From: Pseudomonadales bacterium
GTDB lineage: Bacteria > Pseudomonadota > Gammaproteobacteria > Pseudomonadales > Halieaceae
Length of the DNA: 64,000 bases
Assembly: GCA_024234855.1 (NCBI GenBank)
Contig: JACKNN010000004.1
Coordinates: forward strand, 248,001 to 312,000
Direction: 5' to 3'
Below are positions 18,580-27,509 of the stretch, piece by piece (position 1 is the first letter of the stretch; every line of letters starts with the position of its first letter). A program made the translations under genes and the position numbers. The notes under the pieces are model-generated. The model did no database searches. It saw only the letters and a list, made by a program, of their open reading frames with translations, and was not told where the DNA came from.

Positions 18580-19794
18580 TCACCAGGCCCCGGCCAGCCG
18601 GGCCTTGCGCACCTCCTCCAGCTGCAGCTGATATTGCGCAATATCGGAATACAGGGTGGCCATTTCTATCGCCTTCTCTATGTCGGCGGTGGCGGCGTCG
18701 AACTCGTTTAGCTGGTAGTAAATGACACCGCGACTGAACAGCAGATGGCTGTCAGTCGGCGCCAGCGCCACTGCCTGGTTATAGTGATCCAGTGCCGCGG
18801 CCCAGTTGTCCGCCGCGGCAGCCTCATCTCCCTGCCAGGCGTGGTAGTAGGGATTCGCCTGGCGGTGGCTTGCAACCCTTGCCAGCCAGTGTGCCCGGTC
18901 CTCCTCGCGTCCCTCCATACCGTATAGCACGACCAGATTGGTCATGGCCGAGTATTCGGTCGCATCCAGCTCCAGCGCCTGCAGATAACTGCGTTCGGCT
19001 TCCTGGTGCTGGCCGCTGTAACGGTAAATAGCACCGAGATTGACCCACAGGTGTGAGTTGGCCGGGCTCAGGAACAGCGCATTCACCGCATACAGCCAGG
19101 CCGTTTCCACATCGTTGTTAACCAGGGCATCCATGGCGATATTGTTGTAGTACAGGGCCTGGGCGTCGCTGTCGGTCAACTCGTACGCGCGGGTGATATC
19201 GCGCGAGGGTGGCGGGTCTATATCCACCATGTAGCGCGATCCGTCGGCCAGGCGCACGACCACGTTGACATGCAAACTGACCTGTACGCGCTCGCTAACC
19301 CGGCTCCAGTGGGGCCGCACTTCCACCCACTGGTAATTGGCGCTGAGCCCCGCTTCACGGGCCAGGGCGACAAACAGGTTGGCGTAGGACAGGCAATTGG
19401 CCACCCCGCTGTGGAATACCTCGCGGGCGCTGCCCTCGGCATAGGGGGAATACTGCATATCGAGACCGGCGGCACCGCGCACCGCCTGGTGCAGGGACAT
19501 AAGCCGCACGCGGCTGTTGCGCTGGTCACCGGTGTAGCTCGCGACAAACGCCCGCATGGACTCGTCCACTGCCAGTAATTCGGGGCGGGTGAGGCGGTTG
19601 GCGACATCCGCCACCGTCAGCGTACCACCGGCGACCTGCAGTGGCGGGAGCTGGCTGATGGTGCGGTTATCGACGCCCGGGCTGGCACAGCCCACAAGCG
19701 CGCCGGCCAGGACCAGCGGTGCCAGCGCACGGCGCCAGCTCCGCGCCGTTGACCGCGGCACGGGGACCGCCGCGGGCTCTGTGGAAGGCGTCAT
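18580..19794 (-). CDS. lipoprotein with transglutaminase-like and TPR domains
   Basis: 404 residues. A basic N-terminus and hydrophobic run end in the lipobox LVGC, giving a predicted lipoprotein. The middle (about 100-200) resembles a transglutaminase-like fold: the candidate nucleophile is in SGVANCLSYANLFVALAREA and a histidine in VQVSLHVNVVVRL, with YMVDIDPP following. Residues 225-390 hold about four TPR repeats (SHLWVNLGAIYRYSGQHQEA). GAGGAGGAGC lies just before the ATG at 19794. Probably an envelope scaffold or peptidase; substrate unknown. Confidence 0.85.
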   Translation of the reverse strand: MTPSTEPAAVPVPRSTARSWRRALAPLVLAGALVGCASPGVDNRTISQLPPLQVAGGTLTVADVANRLTRPELLAVDESMRAFVASYTGDQRNSRVRLMSLHQAVRGAAGLDMQYSPYAEGSAREVFHSGVANCLSYANLFVALAREAGLSANYQWVEVRPHWSRVSERVQVSLHVNVVVRLADGSRYMVDIDPPPSRDITRAYELTDSDAQALYYNNIAMDALVNNDVETAWLYAVNALFLSPANSHLWVNLGAIYRYSGQHQEAERSYLQALELDATEYSAMTNLVVLYGMEGREEDRAHWLARVASHRQANPYYHAWQGDEAAAADNWAAALDHYNQAVALAPTDSHLLFSRGVIYYQLNEFDAATADIEKAIEMATLYSDIAQYQLQLEEVRKARLAGAW

Positions 19795-19933
19795 AAGCTC
19801 CTCCTCAGCGTCAAGTATACCCCAGCTCCCCGCCTGCGCGAGCGGCTACCTTGATCTGAGTCAATGCGCGTTTTCTGGCGCCGCGCGAGCCTTTTGGGGG
19901 GTTTTCCAGCAAACCATAGTGAGGAGTCATCCC

Positions 19934-20065
19934 GTGACCACACACCTGTCACCCGACGATACCGCCGCCGACCGGCGCGCCATGCGCCAGCTCGCTACTG
20001 TTATCGGTTGTATAGCGATTGCCGCCGTTATCATGGCGGTGGCGGTTGGCCTTTTGATGGGCTAG
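19934..20065 (+). CDS. small single-pass membrane protein, 43 aa
   Basis: GTG start at 19934 with GAGGAG (19921-19926) seven bases upstream. The product has a short polar N-terminus rich in Asp and Thr and one C-terminal transmembrane helix (VIGCIAIAAVIMAVAVGLLM). It sits alone between the TPR lipoprotein and cysH, convergent with cysH. Function unknown. The ribosome binding site and clean topology argue it is real. Confidence 0.6.
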   Translation: MTTHLSPDDTAADRRAMRQLATVIGCIAIAAVIMAVAVGLLMG

Positions 20066-20086
20066 CGCAAGTCTCGCGCGGGGCCG

Positions 20087-20722
20087 TCAGGCGGCGGTGT
20101 GCAAGCCGCACTCGCGGCCGTCCTGTACCTTGGTGGGATCAAAATAGTGGCGGCAGGTGGGCAACTGGTGTTGCGCCATGTAGGCCTCAACCTCCTCCTC
20201 CGACCAGTAGAAAATCGGCGCCACCTTGATGATGCCGCGGCTGTCCATGGACACGATATCCAGTGACTGGCGGTGCTCGGTTTCCATCTGGCGGATACCG
20301 GTCAGCCAGACTTCGGGGGCAAAATCGCGCAGGGCCTGATCGAAGGGTTCCAGTTTCACCTGCCGCGTGAATTCCTGGTGACGCTCCTCCTCGTCTATGG
20401 TGGGAATACCACCCATAATCGCGTTGCGGCGCTCGCTGGTCATCTGTGGGGAATAGACGTGGATATTGATCTCCAGGTCCCGGATCAGTCGCTCCGCCAC
20501 CACGTAGGTGTCGCGCAGGTTGTAGCCCGTATCCACCCAGACAGTGGGCACCGTATTATCGACCTGCCCCACCAGGTGCAGCATGACCGCGGCATTGCGG
20601 CCCATACTGGTAGTGGCGATGGTCCTGCGGCCGAGGTCGAGCGCCCAACGCACCACATCCTGTGGGCTGGCATCCCGCAGGCGGGCGTTCACAAGGTCAA
20701 AATCCAGGTCCAGGGGTCGCAT
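20087..20722 (-). CDS. cysH: phosphoadenylyl-sulfate (PAPS) reductase
   Basis: 211 residues from the ATG at 20722 (a TTG at 20731 would add three). It reduces PAPS to sulfite with thioredoxin. Motifs: the PP-loop region ATTSMGRNAAVMLHLVGQ, VWVDTGYNLRDTYVVAERLI, WLTGIRQMETEHRQSLDIV, and the C-terminal active-site Cys in GRECGLHTAA. The paired cysteines of [4Fe-4S] APS reductases are absent, so the PAPS type is favoured. No other cys genes adjoin. Confidence 0.92.
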   Translation of the reverse strand: MRPLDLDFDLVNARLRDASPQDVVRWALDLGRRTIATTSMGRNAAVMLHLVGQVDNTVPTVWVDTGYNLRDTYVVAERLIRDLEINIHVYSPQMTSERRNAIMGGIPTIDEEERHQEFTRQVKLEPFDQALRDFAPEVWLTGIRQMETEHRQSLDIVSMDSRGIIKVAPIFYWSEEEVEAYMAQHQLPTCRHYFDPTKVQDGRECGLHTAA

Positions 20723-20935
20723 CGGTCGCAATTTTCGCTATAGGGGGCCGCACTTTATAGAACAAAAAAGCCGTATACAAATAACAAAGCTTTATATGGT
20801 TATTCTTCCCCCGGACGACGGTGACGGCTGTACGGCGGCCGGCAAAAAGTGCCACTTTCGCTGGCATCCTGGCGCACTTGCCCACCCCCCGCCCTACCGC
20901 CAATACTGGGCGGCATACATTCTGCGGAGAGTCCC
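20723..20935. promoter_or_regulatory. divergent regulatory region with an AT-rich tract, cysH / nitronate monooxygenase
   Basis: The tract at about 20745-20815 is markedly richer in A+T than the surrounding DNA, with TATAAA on the cysH strand near 20755 and TTGTAT-like boxes upstream. This suits a cysH promoter with an activator site such as CysB, but I cannot identify a specific operator. Confidence 0.35.
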
Positions 20936-22063
20936 ATGAAAAACCCCCTGTGTGATCGTCTCGGTATCGACTACCCGATCTTTGCCTTCACCCACTGCCG
21001 CGACGTGGTGGTGGCGGTGAGCAAAGCGGGGGGCATCGGCGTGCTGGGAGCGGTGGGCTTCAGCCCCGCCCAGCTCAAGGAAGAACTGGACTGGATCGAT
21101 GCCCATATCGGCGACAAACCCTACGGCGTCGATATCGTCATTCCGCAGAAATACGAGGGTATGGGCGACTTGTCAGCCGAAGAGATGGAGGCCCGGCTGT
21201 GGAAGATGGTGCCCCGGGAGCACATGGATTTTGCCCAGAAGCTGCTGGCGGATGCCGGGGTGCCGCCCTGGCCCGATGGCAGCAAGAGCATGGGGCTGAT
21301 GGGGTGGACCGACGCCACTGCCACGCCCCTCCTGGAAGAGGCCCTCACCCGACCCCGGTGCGTCATGATAGCCAATGCCCTGGGCACCCCGCCGGCGGAC
21401 AAGATAAAGCTGGTGCAGGATTCGGGCCGATTGATAGGCGCCCTTTGCGGCAAAGTGAAACAGGCGGTGGCCCACCAGCAGGCGGGGCTGGATTTCGTGG
21501 TCGCCCAGGGCGGCGAGGGCGGCGGCCACACCGGCAGTGTGGGTTCCATCGTGCTGTGGCCGCAGATCGTGGACGCGATTGGCGACACCCCCATGCTGGC
21601 AGCCGGTGGCATCGGCAACGGCCGCCAGATCGCCGCGGCCCTGGCCATGGGAGCGGCCGGCGTCTGGACCGGTTCCCTGTGGCTGACCGTGGAGGAAGCC
21701 CACACCCAGCCCGCGCAAAAAGAATCCCTGCTCAATGCCACCAGCGAGGACACCGTGATTTCCCGCTCCTGGACCGGAAAGACCTGCCGCATGCTGAAAA
21801 ACGAGTGGACCGAAGCCTGGGAGAGGCCGGACTCACCCAAACCCCTGGGGATGCCGCTGCAGGGGATGGTGACCTCCGATGGCATGCGCCGCACAGCGAC
21901 CTATGCCGGCGTGGGCGACTGCCAGAAAGTCGCGTTCAACCCCTGTGGCCAGGTGATCGGGCAGATCAACGAGGTACAGTCATGCCGGCAGGTGATCTAT
22001 CGCCTGCTGGAGGAATACGTGGACGCGGTGGGCAAAGCCGGCAGGATGCTGCCGGAGGCCTGA
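20936..22063 (+). CDS. nitronate monooxygenase / 2-nitropropane dioxygenase-like flavoprotein
   Basis: 375 residues from the ATG at 20936 (GGAG seven bases upstream). TIM-barrel FMN enzyme: the N-terminal PIFAFTHCRDVVVAVSKAGG, the central DFVVAQGGEGGGHTGSVGSI and PMLAAGGIGNGRQIAAALAM (phosphate-binding loop), then GAAGVWTGSLWL are the family signatures. Compared with class I nitronate monooxygenases, the insertion KPYGVDIVIPQKYEGMGDLS and the extended C-terminus fit the subgroup often annotated in alkane and cholesterol degraders. Substrate unknown. Confidence 0.88.
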   Translation: MKNPLCDRLGIDYPIFAFTHCRDVVVAVSKAGGIGVLGAVGFSPAQLKEELDWIDAHIGDKPYGVDIVIPQKYEGMGDLSAEEMEARLWKMVPREHMDFAQKLLADAGVPPWPDGSKSMGLMGWTDATATPLLEEALTRPRCVMIANALGTPPADKIKLVQDSGRLIGALCGKVKQAVAHQQAGLDFVVAQGGEGGGHTGSVGSIVLWPQIVDAIGDTPMLAAGGIGNGRQIAAALAMGAAGVWTGSLWLTVEEAHTQPAQKESLLNATSEDTVISRSWTGKTCRMLKNEWTEAWERPDSPKPLGMPLQGMVTSDGMRRTATYAGVGDCQKVAFNPCGQVIGQINEVQSCRQVIYRLLEEYVDAVGKAGRMLPEA

Positions 22064-22083
22064 CCGTCGGGACAGGGCTTCAG

Positions 22084-22884
22084 TCAGGCGGCCTTGCGCG
22101 ACACAGTTTTCTCCAGTTCCGCGTGCAGGTCGAGAAACTGGGCGGTCAGCTTGTGGCTGGGTGCCATGTCGATCAGGGGGCGGTGGTCCCGGTGAGATTC
22201 CTTCATTTTGACCGAACTGGTCAGGTAAGTACGGAATATGGGGTAGCCCTCATCCTCCAGTTCCGCCACCAGTTCGCCGGGCAGGCGGGCCTGGGAGCTG
22301 AACTGGTTGATCACGATCCCCTCCACTTCCAGGTCCGGGTTGTGGTCCTCCCGCAACTCGGTAATGTTGTCCATCAGCGAGTAGAGGCTCTGGCGGGCAA
22401 AACTGTCGCAATCGAAGGGCACCAGTACCGAGTCCGCGGCGATCAGGGCCGACTTGGAGAAAAAATTGAAGTTGGGCGGGGTGTCGATGTAGATGCGGTC
22501 GTATTCGCCGTCCAGTTTATCCAGCGCATCGCGCAGCTTGTAGATCTTGTAGCGCGACTCCAGCTCCTTTTCCAGCACCGACAGCACCGGGCTGGAGGGC
22601 ATCAGGTATAAATTCTCATAGGGTGTTTCCCAGACGAACGAATCGGGATTCTGGCGCATCTTGCGCGAACCCACTGTCTGCTTGAACAGGCCGGCCACAC
22701 CCTGGGCCTCCGCCGGGAACGCCTCGGCGTCGATTTCCCCTACCAGGTAGTGCGTGGTATTGCCCTGCACGTCCAGGTCTATCACCAGGGTGCGATAGCC
22801 CATGGCCGCGCCGATCGCCGCCAGGTTACAGGTGATACTGGTCTTGCCGACCCCGCCTTTTTGATTGAAAACAACGCGTCTCAT
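22084..22884 (-). CDS. orphan ParA-family ATPase
   Basis: 266 residues from the ATG at 22884. The deviant Walker A motif is at the very start (NQKGGVGKTSITCNLAAIGA), followed by LVIDLDVQGNTTHYL and DRIYIDTPPNFNFFSKSAL. ParA ATPases position plasmids, chromosome origins or protein complexes. No parB, chemotaxis or flagellar genes are next to it, so the cargo cannot be inferred. The C-terminus (SSVKMKESHRDHRPLIDMAP) matches the stand-alone ParA subgroup of Pseudomonas-like genomes. Confidence 0.9.
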   Translation of the reverse strand: MRRVVFNQKGGVGKTSITCNLAAIGAAMGYRTLVIDLDVQGNTTHYLVGEIDAEAFPAEAQGVAGLFKQTVGSRKMRQNPDSFVWETPYENLYLMPSSPVLSVLEKELESRYKIYKLRDALDKLDGEYDRIYIDTPPNFNFFSKSALIAADSVLVPFDCDSFARQSLYSLMDNITELREDHNPDLEVEGIVINQFSSQARLPGELVAELEDEGYPIFRTYLTSSVKMKESHRDHRPLIDMAPSHKLTAQFLDLHAELEKTVSRKAA

Positions 22885-23053
22885 GACTACTGAATCCACC
22901 GTGAAAGAGGGTTGAAAGGGAGGCATCCAGTGTAATCAAAGCCGGCGGGCAATGTAAGCCGGCGGCACCAGATTTAAGCGCGCGGGCGGCGGCAAACGCC
23001 CACCGGCGGCACCCGCAGGTGCAACCACCCGTGGCGGGCGGGCCGCCCGGGAT

Positions 23054-23686
23054 TCAGTCCTTGATCGCGATCAGGTGGATCTCGAACACCAGCGCGGAAT
23101 TGGGCCCGATGTCCGCGCCGGCCCCCTGCTCACCGTAGGCCAGCCGGGGCGGGCAGACGATGCGCCACTTGTCTCCCACCGACATCATCTGCAGGGCTTC
23201 GGTCCAGGCCGGAATCACCTGGTGCACGCCGAACTCGGCGGGCTCGCCCCGCTCCACCGAGCTGTCGAACACCGTGCCGTCCACCAGCGTCCCGTGGTAG
23301 TGAGTTACCACGTTCGATTTGGGCCCCGGGCTGGCGCCATCGCCGGTTTCGAGCACCTCGTACTGCAGGCCGCTGGCAGTGGTGGTCACGCCCTCGCGCG
23401 CAGCGTTGGCCGCCAGGAACATATCCGCCAACTGCTGGCGCTTGCCCGCCTGCTCCGCCTCCAGCGCCTGTCGCCTGTCCTGGATCACCCGGTAACTGGC
23501 ATTGATCTGCGCGTCATCGACGGCGGCCTGCCGATGGTGGTACCAGTGCTGGATGCCGGCCAGGACCGCGTCCAGATCCAGTCCGTCAAAGCTGTTGCGA
23601 AGCAGCTGGTCGCCGAATTGCAGGCCAAAGCCATAGCTGGCTCTTTGTTCATCAGTAGCCAGGTCCACTGCGGGGAGTAATGACAT
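23054..23686 (-). CDS. FKBP-type peptidyl-prolyl isomerase (FklB/FKBP22-like)
   Basis: 210 residues from the ATG at 23686 (GGAAA upstream); the frame extends further upstream but lacks homology there. An N-terminal helical dimerisation domain (YGFGLQFGDQLLRNSFDGLD) precedes the FKBP fold from about residue 105 (VVTHYHGTLVDGTVFDSSVE, GWTEALQ-like AWTEALQMMSVGDKWRIVCP, LAYGEQGAGADIGPNSALVF). There is no signal peptide, so probably cytoplasmic, as for FklB. Assists slow proline isomerisation in folding. Confidence 0.93.
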   Translation of the reverse strand: MSLLPAVDLATDEQRASYGFGLQFGDQLLRNSFDGLDLDAVLAGIQHWYHHRQAAVDDAQINASYRVIQDRRQALEAEQAGKRQQLADMFLAANAAREGVTTTASGLQYEVLETGDGASPGPKSNVVTHYHGTLVDGTVFDSSVERGEPAEFGVHQVIPAWTEALQMMSVGDKWRIVCPPRLAYGEQGAGADIGPNSALVFEIHLIAIKD

Positions 23687-23770
23687 AAAATTTTCCGTTA
23701 GGCTGGTTAAAAAAAGGGGGTACCTTAACATAGGACGTCCATTTCGGAAGCAAAACGGGGATTTATCCGT

Positions 23771-24358
23771 ATGCGAGAGATCACCGACATCCACCAGTTC
23801 TGGTTTGGCCCGCTGGACGACCGGGGTTTCGCCGCGCCGGACAGGCACCCGCTGTGGTTCAGCGCCAACCCGCACACCGATGCGGATGTGGCCGCGCGCT
23901 TCGGGGCACTGGTGGACCGGGCTGTTGCCGGCGGACTCGACCACTGGGCGGCCAGTGACAACGGTGTGATCGCCCTGGTATTGCTGCTGGACCAGTTCAC
24001 CCGCAATATCCACCGCGGCACACCCCGTGCCTTCAGTGGTGACGCCCGGGCGCTGGATATCGCCCGCCGGGTAATGGCGAGAGGGCGGCACCGCGCACTA
24101 CCCGCGATCCACCGGGTATTCCTCTACCTGCCGCTGGAGCACAGCGAGGAACTGGCGGTGCAGGAGAGTTGTGTCGCGCTGTTCGACGAACTGTCAGCTG
24201 AGGCCGGCGCCCAGGAGATCGGGGAATTCGCCCGTTATGCCAGGGCGCACCGCGATGTCATTGCCCGCTTTGGCCGCTTTCCCCACCGCAACGCGATTCT
24301 CGGCCGCCAGTCCACCGCGCAGGAGCTGGCCTACCTGGAACGCCACGGCGGTTTCTAG
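23771..24358 (+). CDS. DUF924 family protein
   Basis: 195 residues, full length. The family signatures are the opening ITDIHQFWFGPLDDRG, LVLLLDQFTRNIHRGTPRAF, and VFLYLPLEHSEELAVQESCV. DUF924 proteins adopt a TPR-like all-helical fold; no biochemical role is established. Overlaps the convergent NUDIX gene by four bases and is divergent from the FKBP gene. Confidence 0.92.
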   Translation: MREITDIHQFWFGPLDDRGFAAPDRHPLWFSANPHTDADVAARFGALVDRAVAGGLDHWAASDNGVIALVLLLDQFTRNIHRGTPRAFSGDARALDIARRVMARGRHRALPAIHRVFLYLPLEHSEELAVQESCVALFDELSAEAGAQEIGEFARYARAHRDVIARFGRFPHRNAILGRQSTAQELAYLERHGGF

Positions 24359-24948
24359 CCGTTTCGCGGCGCAGACTGGCCTACCTCGCGCAAAATGTAC
24401 CGATGCTCGCTCATCTGCGCCTCCCACACGCCAAAGGAGCCCCGGTCCAGGTCGTCATACACCTGCCGGATGGAATCATTGACCTCGGGGTAGGCCACCC
24501 TGTCCCAGGGACAATCATGCCGAGTGTAAAAACCGCAGGCCTGGGATTCCCGTCCGGGCAGGCAGGCGGCGCTGTCTACTGTGGCGCGAAAAGCCACGTA
24601 AACCTGGTTGATAAATGTGATGCAGCCGGTCATGTACAGCTGCAGTCGCGCCGGCGGCAGCCATATTCCCGCCTCCTCCCCCAATTCGCGGGCTGCGCCC
24701 TGGGCCAGGGTCTCACCGCTCTCGAGGAAGCCACCGGGAATCGCCCACAGGCCGCGCTTGGGTTCCAGGTCGCGCTGCACCCACAACAGGCGATCCTCAA
24801 AGGCGACGAAGCAGGTCACCACCACCATGGGATGGTCATGGCGCGGCTTCGCACAATCCGGGCAGTACCAGTGCCCGCGCAACTCGCCGGCCACCATGTG
24901 GCGCTGCAGGCCGGCGCCGCATTCCGGGCAGTAGCTCATTCGGGCCAA
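24355..24948 (-). CDS. NUDIX hydrolase with N-terminal zinc ribbon
   Basis: 197 residues. A zinc ribbon (CPECG ... CPDCAKPRHDHP) precedes a NUDIX domain whose box GGFLESGETLAQGAARELGE continues EAG, matching GX5EX7REUXEEXGU (RE is RE, LGEEAG). Such enzymes hydrolyse NADH, FAD or other nucleoside diphosphates. The TTG at 24948 is chosen because GGAGA stands seven bases upstream; the ATG at 24939 (MSYCPECG) is the alternative. Confidence 0.9.
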   Translation of the reverse strand: MARMSYCPECGAGLQRHMVAGELRGHWYCPDCAKPRHDHPMVVVTCFVAFEDRLLWVQRDLEPKRGLWAIPGGFLESGETLAQGAARELGEEAGIWLPPARLQLYMTGCITFINQVYVAFRATVDSAACLPGRESQACGFYTRHDCPWDRVAYPEVNDSIRQVYDDLDRGSFGVWEAQMSEHRYILREVGQSAPRNG

Positions 24949-25051
24949 ACGTCATTCTCCTGGCAGGGCAGCGACCAGTCTATCTTACTTTGCCCGGCGT
25001 GGAGCATTGCGGCTATCCTTGCAACCCCACTGTCCTGGCCTGGAGACCGCA

Positions 25052-26335
25052 ATGGCGGACCGCAACCTGAAAGTTCAACTGCTGCTGACCGGCAACGAGA
25101 TCATGAGCGGCGATACCGTTGACTCCAATTCGGCCCTGATCGCCAGGCGCCTGGGGGAGGTCGCTATCGGCGTACATCGCAAAGTGACGGTGGGCGACGA
25201 CGTCGCGCTGCTGGAGTCTGAACTGGCCGCCATGGCGGACGACGCCGACCTGCTGATAGTCAACGGCGGCCTGGGCCCCACGGTGGACGATCTCACCGCC
25301 GAAGTCCTGGCCCGCGTAACCGGCGTCGCCATCGAGGAGCATCCCCAGGCCCTGGCCCACCTGGAGCGCTGGTGCGCTGGGCGACGCCTCACGCTGAACG
25401 CCGCCAACCGCAAACAGGCCATGCTGCCGGCCGGCGCGACCCTTATCGACAATCCCATAGGCAGCGCCGTCGGCTTCGAGGTCAGGGTGGGCCACTGCCG
25501 GGTAATCTGCACTCCCGGTGTGCCGGGGGAACTGGCCGCCATGCTCGATGGCATCGTCGCCGACCTGGCCCGGCGCCTGGACAGGCCACTGGAGCGCAGC
25601 ATCCTGCGCCTGCAGACCTTTGGCCTGGGCGAATCAACCGCCCAGCAGATAATCAGCGACAATATAGCCCTGTGGCCCGAGGAGGTAGAGCTGGGATTCC
25701 GGGCCGGCGCACCCCAGATGGAAATCAAGCTCACCATCAACAGCGCCGCTGCTATCCCCACCCGGGACCGCTGCCGGCAACAGCTGGAAGCGTTGTTCGG
25801 CGACCATATTATCGGCGAGGGGGATATCACACTGGCGGCGAGGGTACTGGAGTTGCTGCGCGAGCGCGGCGCCACCCTCACCACCGCCGAGTCCTGCACC
25901 GGCGGCCTGATCGCCTCCATGCTCACCCGCGTACCCGGCTCGTCCGACGGTTTCCACGCGGGTTTCGTCACCTACGCCAATAGCATCAAGCACAGGGTGC
26001 TGGGCGTGGACGAGCAGGTGCTGGAACACGAAGGTGCGGTCAGCGAGCCGGTCGTGAGGCAGATGGCGCTGGGCGCCATGGCGTGCGCGGAGGCGGATTA
26101 CGCCATTGCGGTCTCGGGAATCGCCGGGCCCGACGGTGGCACCCCGGACAAGCCCGTGGGCACAGTCTGGCTGGCCTGGGGTACGCGGGATGAGCTGCGC
26201 AGCTGCTGCCTGCGCTGGCCGGTGGAACGCACCCTGTTCCAGACCATGGTCGCCGCCGCGGGCCTGGATATGATCCGGCGCGCCCTGCTGGGGATTGAAT
26301 CCGAGCCGAAGTATTTCGGTCAGCGGCGGGTGTGA
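25052..26335 (+). CDS. cinA: CinA-family competence/damage-inducible protein (nicotinamide-nucleotide amidase)
   Basis: 427 residues from the ATG at 25052 (GGAGA upstream). The N-terminal MoaB/MoeA-like domain shows LLTGNEIMSGDTVDSNSALI and LIVNGGLGPTVDDLTAEVLA; the C-terminal PncC domain shows TTAESCTGGLIASMLTRVPG and YAIAVSGIAGPDGGTPDKPV. Full-length CinA proteins combine ADP-ribose pyrophosphatase and NMN deamidase activity in pyridine-nucleotide salvage. The usual recA partner is not present here. Confidence 0.93.
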   Translation: MADRNLKVQLLLTGNEIMSGDTVDSNSALIARRLGEVAIGVHRKVTVGDDVALLESELAAMADDADLLIVNGGLGPTVDDLTAEVLARVTGVAIEEHPQALAHLERWCAGRRLTLNAANRKQAMLPAGATLIDNPIGSAVGFEVRVGHCRVICTPGVPGELAAMLDGIVADLARRLDRPLERSILRLQTFGLGESTAQQIISDNIALWPEEVELGFRAGAPQMEIKLTINSAAAIPTRDRCRQQLEALFGDHIIGEGDITLAARVLELLRERGATLTTAESCTGGLIASMLTRVPGSSDGFHAGFVTYANSIKHRVLGVDEQVLEHEGAVSEPVVRQMALGAMACAEADYAIAVSGIAGPDGGTPDKPVGTVWLAWGTRDELRSCCLRWPVERTLFQTMVAAAGLDMIRRALLGIESEPKYFGQRRV

Positions 26336-26363
26336 GCGGCCTCATGCGGCCCGCCCACGGGCC

Positions 26364-26831
26364 TCAGCTGTCCTCGATGACGACGCCATCCGGAGTGGCA
26401 CCGGCGCGGTGCCATACCAGCGAGTGAAACCGGGTCACGCCGCCCACCTCATCCTTGCCACTGAGCACCAGGGTCTGACCGTCCAGTTCAGCATGGCGCA
26501 ACTGTTCGGACCCGGGAAAGTTCGGGTTGAGGCTCTGGGTGACATAGTGGACGACGTCGCCGTCCATCACCCGGTAGCGACCGGCGTAATGAAAATAGGA
26601 GGAAAAGGCCTCCGCCTTCAGCGCGTCGGGCAGTTTGCGGTAGCTGACGTCCGCCGGCAGCGGCTCGCGACCGGGCCGGCTGATCGACGCGCTCATCCAG
26701 CCGTCATCGCTGTAAACCAGCAAGCCTTCCGGGTCCTCGCCATACGGATAGGTAAATTCGTCCCGGTCCGTGTAGCCAATGGCCCAGGACTCCAGTTGCC
26801 AGGTTCCGACCAGGTCATCCTTGCTTATCAT
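26364..26831 (-). CDS. lipocalin-like domain protein
   Basis: 155 residues from the ATG at 26831. The opening DDLVGTWQLESWAIGY and the GLLVYSDDGWMSASIS strand, then YAGRYRVMDGDVVHYVTQSL, are typical of the bacterial lipocalin-like (Lipocalin_5) family: a small beta barrel for an unknown ligand. No signal peptide. It lies 16 bp downstream of pdxH on the same strand, so the two are probably one transcript. Confidence 0.8.
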   Translation of the reverse strand: MISKDDLVGTWQLESWAIGYTDRDEFTYPYGEDPEGLLVYSDDGWMSASISRPGREPLPADVSYRKLPDALKAEAFSSYFHYAGRYRVMDGDVVHYVTQSLNPNFPGSEQLRHAELDGQTLVLSGKDEVGGVTRFHSLVWHRAGATPDGVVIEDS

Positions 26832-26847
26832 CGCGGCTTGTCTCTCC

Positions 26848-27492
26848 TTACGGCTGCAGTTGCTCAATAGTCCAGCGGGCGTCCGCCTGCCGCTGGTAGC
26901 GGAAACGATCGTGCAGGCGGTGTTCGCCACCCTGCCAGAACTCGATGCGTTCGGGCAAGACCCGGTAGCCCCCCCAGAAATCCGGCATGGGGATCTCACC
27001 CCTGCCGAACTTGTCCCTCAGCAGTTGCACCTGTTTTTCCAGCAGGGCGCGGGCAGGCAGCGGGCGGCTCTGGCGCGATGCCCAGGCGGCGATCTGGCTC
27101 TCCCGCGGACGGGTCATAAAATAACTGGCGGACTCGATCACCGACATTTTTTCGACCAGGCCACCGACAATGACCTGGCGGTCCAGCTCATTCCAGGGAA
27201 ACAGCAGGGACACCCGCGGATTGTGGGCGATCGCGGCAGCCTTTGCACTGCCGTAGTTGGTATAGAACACAAAACCACCGTGTGACAGCCCCTTGAGCAG
27301 CACTATGCGCTGCCAGGGCAGCCCGGCCTCGTCCACAGTCGCCAGCACCATGGCGGTGGGGTCCTTCAACCCGGCGTTGACTGCCTGTTCCAGCCAGCCC
27401 TCGAACTGGCGCACCGGGCAGGGATCGAGCATTTCCCGGCTCAGCCCGCCGGCGATGTACTCCCGCCTGAACGCATCGTATTGCATCGTCAC
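26848..27492 (-). CDS. pdxH: pyridoxamine 5'-phosphate oxidase PdxH
   Basis: 214 residues. FMN-dependent last step of PLP synthesis and salvage. Near line-for-line agreement with E. coli PdxH: FRREYIAGGLSREML, DPTAMVLATVDEAGLPWQRI, FYTNYGSAKAAAIAHNPRVS, PRESQIAAWASRQSRPL, and the C-terminal FWQGGEHRLHDRFRYQR. Start may be GTG 27492 or ATG 27486; nothing decides. A DUF4136 lipoprotein gene lies upstream on the same strand, separated by 17 bp. Confidence 0.96.
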   Translation of the reverse strand: MTMQYDAFRREYIAGGLSREMLDPCPVRQFEGWLEQAVNAGLKDPTAMVLATVDEAGLPWQRIVLLKGLSHGGFVFYTNYGSAKAAAIAHNPRVSLLFPWNELDRQVIVGGLVEKMSVIESASYFMTRPRESQIAAWASRQSRPLPARALLEKQVQLLRDKFGRGEIPMPDFWGGYRVLPERIEFWQGGEHRLHDRFRYQRQADARWTIEQLQP

Positions 27493-27509
27493 GCCCGCCG
27501 CCTCAGCCG

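Noticed and set aside
22927..23053. Rho-independent terminator between the parA-like gene and the FKBP gene
   Set aside because: Several GC-rich inverted repeats (GGGCGG/CCGCCC) but no T tract on either strand.
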